Shown here: positions 42,806 through 49,160 of the stretch, in pieces
Layout of the letters: each line of letters begins with the position of its first letter
How positions within the stretch are numbered: the first letter of the stretch is position 1
Assembly (NCBI GenBank): GCA_045541495.1
Contig: JAZQJE010000058.1
Span: forward strand, 1-49,160
DNA length: 49,160 bases
Source of the DNA: RGIG3009 sp045541495
Lineage (GTDB): Bacteria; Bacillota; Clostridia; Oscillospirales; Acutalibacteraceae
Direction: 5' to 3'
Position numbers and translations under genes: made by a program
Notes under the pieces: generated by a model
Databases searched by the model: none
Told to the model about the DNA's origin: nothing
Seen by the model: only the letters and a program-made list of their open reading frames with translations

Positions 42806-43510
42806 CTATCTCACGATGGTGCCGATATTTTCACCCACAACAGCGCGGACGATGTTTTGCGGTTGTTCCAAATTGAACACCAAAATGGGCAAATGGTTAT
42901 CGTTACACAAACTGGCAGCAGTGGAATCCATCACTTTCAGATCTTTGTTTAACACTTCCATAAAGGACAAGGTGTCGTATTTCTTCGCATCAGGGTTTTT
43001 CTTGGGATCACAGTCGTACACACCGTCCACCATACTGGCTTTAAAGATGATATCCGCTTCGATCTCCAACGCACGCAGAGCCGAAGCCGTATCGGTAGAG
43101 AAGAAGGGGTTACCCGTACCACAACCGAAGATCACCACACGCCCTTTTTCCAAGTGCCGTACCGCGCGATTGCGGATATAGGGCTCAGCGATCTCGTTCA
43201 TGGCGATAGCGGTCTGCACCCGCACTTCACAGCCCAATTGTTCTAATCCGTCTGCCAAGGCCAACGAGTTGATGGTGGTGGCCAGCATCCCCATATGGTC
43301 GGCACGGGTACGGTCCATACTCCCGCTGGAGCGACCGCGCCAGAAGTTGCCGCCGCCCACGACGATGGCGATCTGCGTACCCGCGTCCACACATTCTTTG
43401 ATAGCCGAGCAAATACTCGATACCACATCAAAATCCAGTCCGGAGCCTTTGGAACCGGCCATGGCTTCGCCGCTGAGTTTGAGTAAAACACGTTTGTATT
43501 TGGGTTGCAT
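42806..43510 (-). CDS. pyrH: uridylate kinase
   Basis: Amino-acid-kinase-fold UMP kinase, 234 residues. It has LLKLSGEAMAG, VVGGGNFWRG, DHMGMLATTINSLA and the GTGNPFFSTDTASALRA nucleotide-binding segment. The ATG at 43510 follows GAGAGTG. It is the first gene of the pyrH-to-polC block; the usual upstream genes rpsB and tsf are not here, and pyrH has its own promoter. Confidence 0.96.
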   Translation of the reverse strand: MQPKYKRVLLKLSGEAMAGSKGSGLDFDVVSSICSAIKECVDAGTQIAIVVGGGNFWRGRSSGSMDRTRADHMGMLATTINSLALADGLEQLGCEVRVQTAIAMNEIAEPYIRNRAVRHLEKGRVVIFGCGTGNPFFSTDTASALRALEIEADIIFKASMVDGVYDCDPKKNPDAKKYDTLSFMEVLNKDLKVMDSTAASLCNDNHLPILVFNLEQPQNIVRAVVGENIGTIVR

Positions 43511-43546
43511 GTTTTCACTCTCATTTCTGTAAATTATATTTCTTTT

Positions 43547-43575
43547 ATTCTACTATAAACTTCCCATTCTGTAAA
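43547..43575 (-). promoter_or_regulatory. predicted promoter of the pyrH operon
   Basis: Minus-strand TTTACA, 17 bases, TAGAAT. Confidence 0.65.
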
Positions 43576-43581
43576 GTGATA

Positions 43582-43598
43582 ACGGTAAATTTTACCGT
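43582..43598. promoter_or_regulatory. 17-bp palindrome upstream of the pyrH promoter
   Basis: ACGGTAAATTTTACCGT is an inverted repeat with one central base, 6 bases upstream of the pyrH -35 box. The position fits an activator or repressor site. The binding protein is unknown. Confidence 0.35.
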
Positions 43599-43600
43599 GT

Positions 43601-43634
43601 AAAATTTATGGGTGGTGTTAAAAACACCACCCAT
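43601..43634 (-). terminator. terminator after the phosphodiester-glycosidase gene
   Basis: ATGGGTGGTGTT pairs with AACACCACCCAT (12-bp perfect stem). On the minus strand AAATTTTA follows; the T-run is short. Confidence 0.75.
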
Positions 43635-43638
43635 TGTA

Positions 43639-44706
43639 TCATTTTACAATAAAGGCTACCGGCATGCGCCAGGATTCGTTGGCGTAATAGAAGGTCACAC
43701 TGGGCATGATGTAGTCCCCTTCATAATACATACACGAGGAACTGCCACCGTCCAGATTGGCGGCGTTGACCGCTCCGTATTCCACCATAATATCGATCAG
43801 ATCGGAAGCGGAAGCACCCAGATGTCCCGCTTTTCCGCGGCCGTCCGTCACCAATAGTAAAACCGAGCCGTCGGCGCATTGGCCAATAGCGGTACGAGGG
43901 TTAAGGCCGCTACCCATGCCGTTCATACCGCGGGGGTTTCCGTTGATGACCAGTTGCACAAAATGGTTGTTGGCATCGCTGCTTTCTTCCTGAAAGGTAA
44001 CCGCATCCCGAATGTGTTTTTCCGCCACCAGTTGGGCGACGTCTTCGGGCGTCATGCCGCTTAAATTGATGATCTCCAACAAATGATCGTCCGTAAATCC
44101 CACCAACACCAGTCCTGCAAAACTGCTCGGCTCGTTGAGTTGGATTTCGCCGTTTGCCACCACGACCCCGTAGGGACGGCCGCCGGTGTTATTGTTGGAA
44201 TCGTATAAACCGCCGTTCACCGCGGCAATGGCACCATGTTCTTTCACAAACACATCTAAGGTGACCCCTTTTTCCCGCCACGGAAAAATCGAGGCTAAGC
44301 TGATACGGGAGGGGTCTTTTACTTTCATGAGCGTACCTTCAAAGGTGCGCCCCGCGATCTTGAAGATCTCCAAATCCTTGGTGCCGGCGTTTGGATCCAC
44401 CGTGACCATTCCCGCATCGATGCTGTCGTCCATGGATTCCATGGAATTGGCGTCCACTACCGCTTGGATCTCTTGCGGCGTGAGAAACCACGAAGCCAAA
44501 AATTTCAGTTGTCCTGTTTCCAAGATGGTGGTGACAAAGGTTTGCTTGGCTTTCGGAGAAAGGTCACCGCAGATCATGTTCAGTGAGATCAGCAGTGCGG
44601 CGGCAAGTGCCGCCACAAACGCCACCACGCCGACACCGACCTTAGCTGTCCACCAAAGGATGGCTTTTACAGGGGAAAAGGCGATTTGCGATTCGTGTTT
44701 TACCAT
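43639..44706 (-). CDS. membrane-anchored phosphodiester glycosidase domain (NAGPA/DUF2233) protein
   Basis: 355 residues, with one N-terminal membrane helix (about 18-42) and the rest predicted outside. The NAGPA-type domain is shown by AAVNGGLYDSNNNTGGRPYGVVV, NPRTAIGQCADGSVLLLVTDGRG and AVNAANLDGGSSSCMYYEG, in three separate conserved blocks. Characterised relatives remove GlcNAc from a phosphodiester. A role in trimming surface glycopolymers is inference. The ATG at 44706 overlaps the preceding gene by 7 bases (ATGGTAA), so the two proteins are probably made together. Confidence 0.88.
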   Translation of the reverse strand: MVKHESQIAFSPVKAILWWTAKVGVGVVAFVAALAAALLISLNMICGDLSPKAKQTFVTTILETGQLKFLASWFLTPQEIQAVVDANSMESMDDSIDAGMVTVDPNAGTKDLEIFKIAGRTFEGTLMKVKDPSRISLASIFPWREKGVTLDVFVKEHGAIAAVNGGLYDSNNNTGGRPYGVVVANGEIQLNEPSSFAGLVLVGFTDDHLLEIINLSGMTPEDVAQLVAEKHIRDAVTFQEESSDANNHFVQLVINGNPRGMNGMGSGLNPRTAIGQCADGSVLLLVTDGRGKAGHLGASASDLIDIMVEYGAVNAANLDGGSSSCMYYEGDYIMPSVTFYYANESWRMPVAFIVK

Positions 44707-46133
44707 GCTTCTCCCCCCTGTTCCAAGATATCCCGTTTGTCGGCAATGGCCCAATGAGGATTGTTTTTGCCGTCATCAGTATCATCACAGTAAACAAAAT
44801 AGAACGTACTGTGGATGACATCGTTGACCACGCCGCCGCGGCTGAGATACAGTTCTTTTTCCAAATGGATATCGCAGGAAAAAGCCGTATCTCCGTATAC
44901 CACAAAATTCGTGGCTTCAGCCACCTGAAAAGCGGGATTAGCCAAGGTGTGACCACTGGTAAAAGTGATATCCACACCCGTTACCCATTGCCATGCCACC
45001 GTATGTAAATACGACCCCTTGATCAGGTATCCTTCCATTTGATAGAACCCGTAACGAGGACCCCACAGATCCCGCGTCATCAGCAAACTCCACCGTTGTG
45101 CCATCGCCAGCGGATCGGGCTCACCCACCAACGTGTCGGGCAACGTTTCAGCCGTTGCCTGTTCAGTAAAGATAACGGTCTCCCCTTGGTCGGCAATATT
45201 CAACGCGTTGCCCGCGTTATCAAACACGGTTAAGGAATAGGTGTCCCCCAACACGCGAATATCGTATTCCGCCTGTCGCGGAATATCCTTACTGTAAGCC
45301 TGTGCATATTGGAATTCGTCCATATCCGTCAAGATGGCGGCCGATACGGGAATCTCGGTTTTGCCTTTCAGGGTATAGTTAGAGGGAACGCGCACGACAT
45401 ATCCGTCAAAATCCCCATCACCGCACTGATCGTAGGGTTTTTCGTTTCCCAACAGATCGGTCAATACAATCGACGGAATGGCAAGGGAGGCGACTTGATA
45501 GTGGACCGTTTTGCCGTCTTCGCTGTGTTCTCCCGCCAACACGTTCCCGTCCATGGTGGCGGTAAGTCCCGCCGACAAGGAGACATCAAAGCGAAACGGC
45601 GTAGCGGTAACAGTACCGATCTCCCATATATCGGCCGTGAAAATGGCAAGCCACGTGCGTTGCCCGCTATAGTGCAGATCAACATGGGCGATCACATAAT
45701 TGTTACATAACAGCGCATAGGTCAATATATCGTCTTTTTCTTCTATACAACGGACCGTCATGGCCCCTTTGGCAACGGCGGGTTCATAGGCTTTCAGTTG
45801 CTCGTCGGTAGCAGACATCTCGTTTCGTACCGCGCCCAGCGATACCACGCCGTCCATCCGCCCTTTTTTGGCCGCTTTTTGGATACAGGTAGCATAGTAT
45901 AACGCCACATTGTCCGGCTGCGAAGCTTCGTACTGTGCCAGTATATGCCGCACATAGAAAACAAAGGACAGTGCCAGAATCACCAGTATACCCAAATAGA
46001 TCAAAAAGGGGCGCCCAAAAAAGCGACGGGATGTCCCGCCGGAAACTGTATACGAAAGGCGAAAATGAGCAGGTTTGGTTGTCGCCGGCACGGTCATTTT
46101 TTCGGCCGTTACGGTATTTTTTTGTTCGTCCAT
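44700..46133 (-). CDS. unrecognised membrane-anchored protein
   Basis: 477 residues, family not recognised. The N-terminal 45 residues are cytoplasmic and Thr/Lys-rich, then one membrane helix (about 46-66, FLIYLGILVILALSFVFYV). The large C-terminal part would lie outside and is rich in beta-strand and aromatic residues, with no HExxH, SxxK, GDSL or other catalytic motif I can see. The early external segment (VALYYATCIQKAAKKGRMDGV) resembles an NTF2-like or small alpha-beta start, but this is weak. The ATG at 46133 is preferred over one at 46145, which is too close to AAAGG. It overlaps the NAGPA-domain gene, implying joint function at the cell surface. Confidence 0.7.
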   Translation of the reverse strand: MDEQKNTVTAEKMTVPATTKPAHFRLSYTVSGGTSRRFFGRPFLIYLGILVILALSFVFYVRHILAQYEASQPDNVALYYATCIQKAAKKGRMDGVVSLGAVRNEMSATDEQLKAYEPAVAKGAMTVRCIEEKDDILTYALLCNNYVIAHVDLHYSGQRTWLAIFTADIWEIGTVTATPFRFDVSLSAGLTATMDGNVLAGEHSEDGKTVHYQVASLAIPSIVLTDLLGNEKPYDQCGDGDFDGYVVRVPSNYTLKGKTEIPVSAAILTDMDEFQYAQAYSKDIPRQAEYDIRVLGDTYSLTVFDNAGNALNIADQGETVIFTEQATAETLPDTLVGEPDPLAMAQRWSLLMTRDLWGPRYGFYQMEGYLIKGSYLHTVAWQWVTGVDITFTSGHTLANPAFQVAEATNFVVYGDTAFSCDIHLEKELYLSRGGVVNDVIHSTFYFVYCDDTDDGKNNPHWAIADKRDILEQGGEAW

Positions 46134-46169
46134 ACCCTTGCACATCCTTTCGCTTTACTCTATTTTTTT

Positions 46170-46198
46170 AAGATAGCATAGTTTTGGTTAAAAAGCAA
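46170..46198 (-). promoter_or_regulatory. predicted promoter of the two-gene surface-protein operon
   Basis: Minus-strand TTGCTT, 17 bases, TATCTT, upstream of the 46133 start. Confidence 0.6.
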
Positions 46199-46219
46199 CC
46201 GCGTCGCAGGATATTTCCA

Positions 46220-47338
46220 TCAATATCCAAGGGCGGTAGAAAACAAAAACAACAAGATTAAAAGGCCGAAATTGTATAGTGAAAATTGCCGTATGTACCG
46301 CCCTTTTCCGTGGGGATCGTGTTTGGCGTATTCCCGATAGGTGATCAAACTTGCCAGCGACGCGATCAATGTTCCCACACCGCCGATATTGACACCGATC
46401 AGCAGGGACGGATAATCCGTGGTAAAGCGGGACAACAGTACGGCTGTGGGGACATTGCTGATACATTGGCAAGATAAGGTGCTGAACAGCAAGGGGTTAC
46501 GGGACAACAGATCCGTGAACAGGGCGTGCACAGCCGGTAAGCGGGACAAATTACCGGCAAAAATAAAAAACGCCATAAAGGTAAACAGCAACGGATAGTC
46601 CACCATCACCAACGCTTTTCGATCCACAAAAAACAGCACCAGCGGGATCACGACCAGACCGATTCCATACGGGACCCCCCGAAAGACAACGGCAATGGAT
46701 AACGCAAACAATAACAGATACAACAGGCATTTTTTGCGGTCCATTTTCACCGCTTCCTCCGGCAGTTCCAGCGGTTCGGGTTTGATCATCACCAGACAAC
46801 ACAGGGTTATCAAGAGGATGGAAAGGGCGAACGGCGGCGCCATGATCTTTACAAACTCGCCGTCGGGAATGTTGAAATAACTGTACAGATACAGGTTTTG
46901 CGGATTGCCGAAAGGGGTCAGCATTCCGCCCAGGTTAGCGGCAATATTCTGCATGATAAAAGTGAACGCCATATACTGCCGTTTCCCCGTGGTCTCCAAC
47001 ACCAGAAAACCAAGGGGCAAAAAGGTGAGCAAGGCCATATCGTTGGCGATGAGCATAGACCCGATAAAAGTAATATATACCAGCGCCAATATGCAACTGC
47101 GTGTAGTGCGAAATCGCCGCACGATCTGCCGCGCCAAGGCATAGAAAAATCGAATATTTTTTAACGCGCACACCACCGCCAATACACAAAACAGGCAGGA
47201 CAGCGTCTTCCAGTCAAAATAAGCGAGATAGGCCCCGTCGGGTGGAATGAAGAATGCTGTGATTACCGCTGCGGCCACCGCCACACACAATACCGTGTTG
47301 CGCCGCACAAAGGCTTGAATATGCAACCGCCAAAACAT
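46220..47338 (-). CDS. anion permease-like transporter (SLC13/ArsB/CitM superfamily)
   Basis: Polytopic membrane protein, 372 residues, about ten helices. Features of the ion-transporter superfamily are the ANDMALLTFLPLG loop, the NLGGMLTPFGNPQNLYLYSY re-entrant motif, and a matching NVPTAVLLSRFT...GVNIGGVGTLIASLASLI second half. The paired Asn/Pro and glycine motifs in both halves fit an inverted-repeat transporter. Substrate cannot be read (dicarboxylate, arsenite or sodium/proton exchange are all known in the superfamily). The ATG at 47338 has AAAGGGGG upstream. Confidence 0.82.
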   Translation of the reverse strand: MFWRLHIQAFVRRNTVLCVAVAAAVITAFFIPPDGAYLAYFDWKTLSCLFCVLAVVCALKNIRFFYALARQIVRRFRTTRSCILALVYITFIGSMLIANDMALLTFLPLGFLVLETTGKRQYMAFTFIMQNIAANLGGMLTPFGNPQNLYLYSYFNIPDGEFVKIMAPPFALSILLITLCCLVMIKPEPLELPEEAVKMDRKKCLLYLLLFALSIAVVFRGVPYGIGLVVIPLVLFFVDRKALVMVDYPLLFTFMAFFIFAGNLSRLPAVHALFTDLLSRNPLLFSTLSCQCISNVPTAVLLSRFTTDYPSLLIGVNIGGVGTLIASLASLITYREYAKHDPHGKGRYIRQFSLYNFGLLILLFLFSTALGY

Positions 47339-47364
47339 CTCAGTTCCCCCTTTCAACCCGACTC

Positions 47365-47393
47365 ATTATACGGCGGTTTTTTACCTTTTTCAA
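47365..47393 (-). promoter_or_regulatory. predicted promoter of the transporter gene
   Basis: Minus-strand TTGAAA, 17 bases, perfect TATAAT. It is back-to-back with the queH promoter; the -35 boxes are 8 bases apart. Confidence 0.8.
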
Positions 47394-47401
47394 TTGTTTT
47401 C

Positions 47402-47430
47402 TTGGAATTTTGCAAAATATATGCTATGAT
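47402..47430 (+). promoter_or_regulatory. predicted promoter of queH
   Basis: TTGGAA, 17 bases, TATGAT, 20 bases before the queH start codon. Confidence 0.7.
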
Positions 47431-47449
47431 AACAAATGGAGTTGAGTAT

Positions 47450-47995
47450 ATGAAACAAACATTACTGCATATTTGCTGCGCCCCTTGTTCGGTGCGGTGC
47501 ATCGAAACCTTGCGGGATGAGGGGATCGAACCAGTGGGATATTGGTATAATCCCAATATTCACCCCTATACCGAATATCGCACCCGCAAAGAAACCTTGG
47601 TGGCGTACGCCGCGCAGATGGGCATGAAACTGGAGATCAACAACGCCTATGCTCTGCGTCCCTTTATTCAGGCGGTAGCCCCCGATCTGGATCATCGGTG
47701 CGCCGTCTGCTATCGGTTGCGAATGGAAGAGACTGCGCGCTTTGCCTCGGAAAACGGGTTTGACAATTTTACTACCACACTGCTCATCAGCCCCTATCAA
47801 GATCACGACTTGATCGTGAAGACCGCCAAAGAAGCCGCCGCCAAATACGGTGTCACTTTTTTGTATCGGGATTTTCGCCCCTATTTCCGCGAAGGGCAGG
47901 AAAAAGCGCGGGAAAACGGCTTTTATATGCAAAAATATTGCGGTTGCGTTTTCAGTGAAGAAGAACGCTACCGCAAAGGAAAAGTTATTCGATAA
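47450..47995 (+). CDS. queH: epoxyqueuosine reductase QueH
   Basis: Last step of queuosine synthesis in tRNA, the non-orthologous replacement of QueG; 181 residues of the former DUF208 family. It has the adjacent cysteines of LLHICCAPCS, the YWYNPNIHPYTEY segment, CAVCYRLR and the C-terminal CGCVFSEEERY, all cluster or catalytic cysteines of the family. The start at 47450 has GGAG 8 bases upstream and lies 20 bases after the -10 box. The longer open frame includes the promoter and is not coding. Other queuosine genes are not in the window. Confidence 0.94.
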   Translation: MKQTLLHICCAPCSVRCIETLRDEGIEPVGYWYNPNIHPYTEYRTRKETLVAYAAQMGMKLEINNAYALRPFIQAVAPDLDHRCAVCYRLRMEETARFASENGFDNFTTTLLISPYQDHDLIVKTAKEAAAKYGVTFLYRDFRPYFREGQEKARENGFYMQKYCGCVFSEEERYRKGKVIR

Positions 47996-48566
47996 CAGTA
48001 ATCGATAGTGGCAAGTCGGTACCGCAAGCGGTGAGCGCATAACCTTCAAGCGCGTATTCTTGAAATACCACACCCTCTTCGGTCATCGATGACATTCCCG
48101 AAAGGCCTACGCCCTTTGCTTTTAACAAACTTTCTTTTTTCGTCCACAAACGAAAAAACTGCTCAACTTGCGCCGAGGGCGATAGCCTTTGCAATTGCGC
48201 GGTCTCCTCAGCAGAGAAGTACCGCCGAGCCAAGTCTGTTGCGGCTACCGCGCGATATTGTTCAATATCCACGCCTATCGGTGCGGTCGACAGCACGCAT
48301 ACCGCCCAGTCGCCGCTGTGGGATACATTAAAGTGCCACTGCGGATAATCAGCAAGGTAGGGTTTCCCATGGGTATTGGTAGCCAAGCGAACAGCCTTTT
48401 CTCGTAGACCGATGGTACGCAAAGCCTCATCCAACGCCACACCGGCACACAGGCACCGCCTCTTATCGTCGGCCTTTTTCAGGCGCGCCGCCTGTTGCAA
48501 CCGCTCGTGGGACAGATTTCGCTCGTCCACGGAATAATCGGTTTTTACTGCGATCAATACCGCCAT
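47985..48566 (-). CDS. 4'-phosphopantetheinyl transferase (Sfp/AcpS superfamily)
   Basis: Transfers phosphopantetheine from CoA to carrier proteins, 193 residues, Sfp-type pseudo-dimer. Visible motifs: FNVSHSGDWAVC, the Mg-binding GVDIEQ, and WTKKESLLKAKG. AAAGGGGGG precedes the ATG at 48566; the open frame extends further but without support. Its 3' end overlaps queH by 11 bases on the opposite strand. No polyketide or peptide synthetase genes are near, so it may serve fatty-acid acyl carrier protein or a distant cluster. Confidence 0.92.
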   Translation of the reverse strand: MAVLIAVKTDYSVDERNLSHERLQQAARLKKADDKRRCLCAGVALDEALRTIGLREKAVRLATNTHGKPYLADYPQWHFNVSHSGDWAVCVLSTAPIGVDIEQYRAVAATDLARRYFSAEETAQLQRLSPSAQVEQFFRLWTKKESLLKAKGVGLSGMSSMTEEGVVFQEYALEGYALTACGTDLPLSITVIE

Positions 48567-48587
48567 GGTATCCCCCCTTTTTTTATC

Positions 48588-48616
48588 AGTATAACACACT
48601 TCATGCCCAATTTCCA
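48588..48616 (-). promoter_or_regulatory. possible promoter of the phosphopantetheinyl transferase gene
   Basis: Minus-strand TGGAAA, 17 bases, TATACT. The -35 is poor, and the element overlaps the dut ribosome site region. Confidence 0.4.
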
Positions 48617-48630
48617 TAGGAGGTTTTACG

Positions 48631-49110
48631 ATGAAACGCATTGCCTGTTTTGAATACGTATCCGACGCCCAATTCGCGTCGGCTTTTGGAGGGACGATCC
48701 CCTCATTGCCTCCCCTTCCCCGTCGTGCCACCACGGGATCGGCAGGATATGATTTCTTCTCCCCTTGTCCCATTCATCTCGCCCCCGGTGAAACGGTAAA
48801 AATCCCCACCGGTGTGCGTTGCCGCATGGAAGACGGGTGGGTGTTACAGATCTTCCCCCGCAGCGGACTGGGATTTTCCTATCGGTTGCAACTGAACAAT
48901 ACGGTGGGGATCATCGACAGCGATTACTATTATTCCGATAACGAAGGACATATTTTTATTAAGATCACCAACGATTCCAATGAGGGAAAAGTGTTGGATC
49001 TTCCCGCAGGTAGTGCCTTTGCTCAAGGCCTGTTTCTTCCCTACGGCATCACCGAAGACGACAATGCCACCGCCATTCGCAACGGCGGATTAGGCAGCAC
49101 ATCGAAATAA
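48631..49110 (+). CDS. dut: dUTP diphosphatase
   Basis: Trimeric dUTPase, 159 residues, hydrolysing dUTP to dUMP. Motif I is ATTGSAGYDFFS, motif II PRSGLGF, motif III GIIDSDYYYSDNEGHI with the catalytic Asp, and the C-terminal motif V GGLGSTSK. The short insert after IIDSDYY is a feature I associate with clostridial dUTPases. TAGGAGG precedes the ATG. Divergent from the phosphopantetheinyl transferase gene; its own promoter was not identified. Confidence 0.94.
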   Translation: MKRIACFEYVSDAQFASAFGGTIPSLPPLPRRATTGSAGYDFFSPCPIHLAPGETVKIPTGVRCRMEDGWVLQIFPRSGLGFSYRLQLNNTVGIIDSDYYYSDNEGHIFIKITNDSNEGKVLDLPAGSAFAQGLFLPYGITEDDNATAIRNGGLGSTSK

Positions 49111-49137
49111 ACTGCGCTTCACCGTGCGCTGTTTTTT
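49111..49137 (+). terminator. weak terminator after dut
   Basis: AC-GCGC pairs with GCGC-GT around an 8-base loop, with one mismatch, followed by TTTTTT. The stem is short. Confidence 0.45.
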
Positions 49138-49140
49138 GTA

Positions 49141-49160
49141 AAAAAAGCCACCGATGGCAT
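49141..49160 (-). terminator. possible terminator of a minus-strand gene beyond the right edge
   Basis: On the minus strand GCCATCGGTGGC is followed by TTTTTTT. Only a 4-bp stem is visible; the window edge may cut a longer one. Confidence 0.4.

Noticed and set aside
47315..47449. Longer N-terminus for queH
   Set aside because: It contains both divergent promoters; the ATG at 47450 has a ribosome site and the family start.
1..49160. Prophage, insertion sequence, defence island or biosynthetic cluster
   Set aside because: No transposase, integrase, phage structural, restriction or synthase genes were seen; gene order is that of conserved core operons.

Overview
The window is a gene-dense stretch of a low-to-mid G+C Firmicutes chromosome, most likely Clostridia of the Oscillospiraceae/Ruminococcaceae type. 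The evidence is a PolC-type replicative polymerase, a PASTA-domain Ser/Thr kinase with its PP2C phosphatase, RemA, an FtsEX/M23 hydrolase set, the sporulation-associated genes gerW and dacF, strong AGGAGG ribosome binding sites, and threonine-rich linkers in surface proteins. No rRNA, tRNA, CRISPR array, insertion sequence or prophage was seen. Almost everything is core housekeeping, and no interval over 300 bases lacks a gene.

Left part (1-4088, minus strand). ftsE, ftsX and a secreted coiled-coil M23 peptidase form a cell-wall hydrolase control operon that runs off the left edge. A PucR/CdaR-like regulator with its own promoter precedes it. From 15825 down to 4293 runs a long RNA/translation/signalling operon: yicC, remA, rpoZ, priA, def, fmt, rsmB, rlmN, prpC, prkC, rsgA, closed by a hairpin terminator at 4246-4287. 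Two genes usual for this order, gmk and coaBC, are absent.

Middle (15902-24660). A three-gene biotin-dependent carboxyltransferase operon (divergent MmdA-like subunit, biotin carrier, OadA/PycB-like subunit) has no membrane decarboxylase subunit and resembles the three-part architecture of soluble transcarboxylase. Next is a chromosome-segregation/sporulation cluster: M50 protease, scpA, scpB, a DUF2953 protein, gerW, dacF, rluB and a small GNAT-like protein.

Plus-strand segment (24721-29445). rpmB, ppa and pncB, then an MBOAT acyltransferase with a secreted SGNH-like partner (probable surface-polymer O-acetylation), ending at a hairpin shared with the opposite strand.

Right part (29484-43510, minus strand). 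An uninterrupted block in the classical order pyrH, frr, uppS, cdsA, dxr, rseP, ispG, polC, followed by rlmD, an HD hydrolase, and a PhoB/PhoR-type two-component system. PolC has no proofreading exonuclease domain inserted in its PHP domain, which is the most striking observation here. Beyond it are a membrane-anchored phosphodiester-glycosidase-domain protein with an unrecognised membrane-anchored partner, an anion-permease-like transporter, queH, a phosphopantetheinyl transferase and a dUTPase.

Read together, the window couples envelope building and remodelling (uppS, cdsA, dxr, ispG, ftsEX, dacF, MBOAT/SGNH, PASTA kinase) with translation and replication functions. No defence or mobile system was found.
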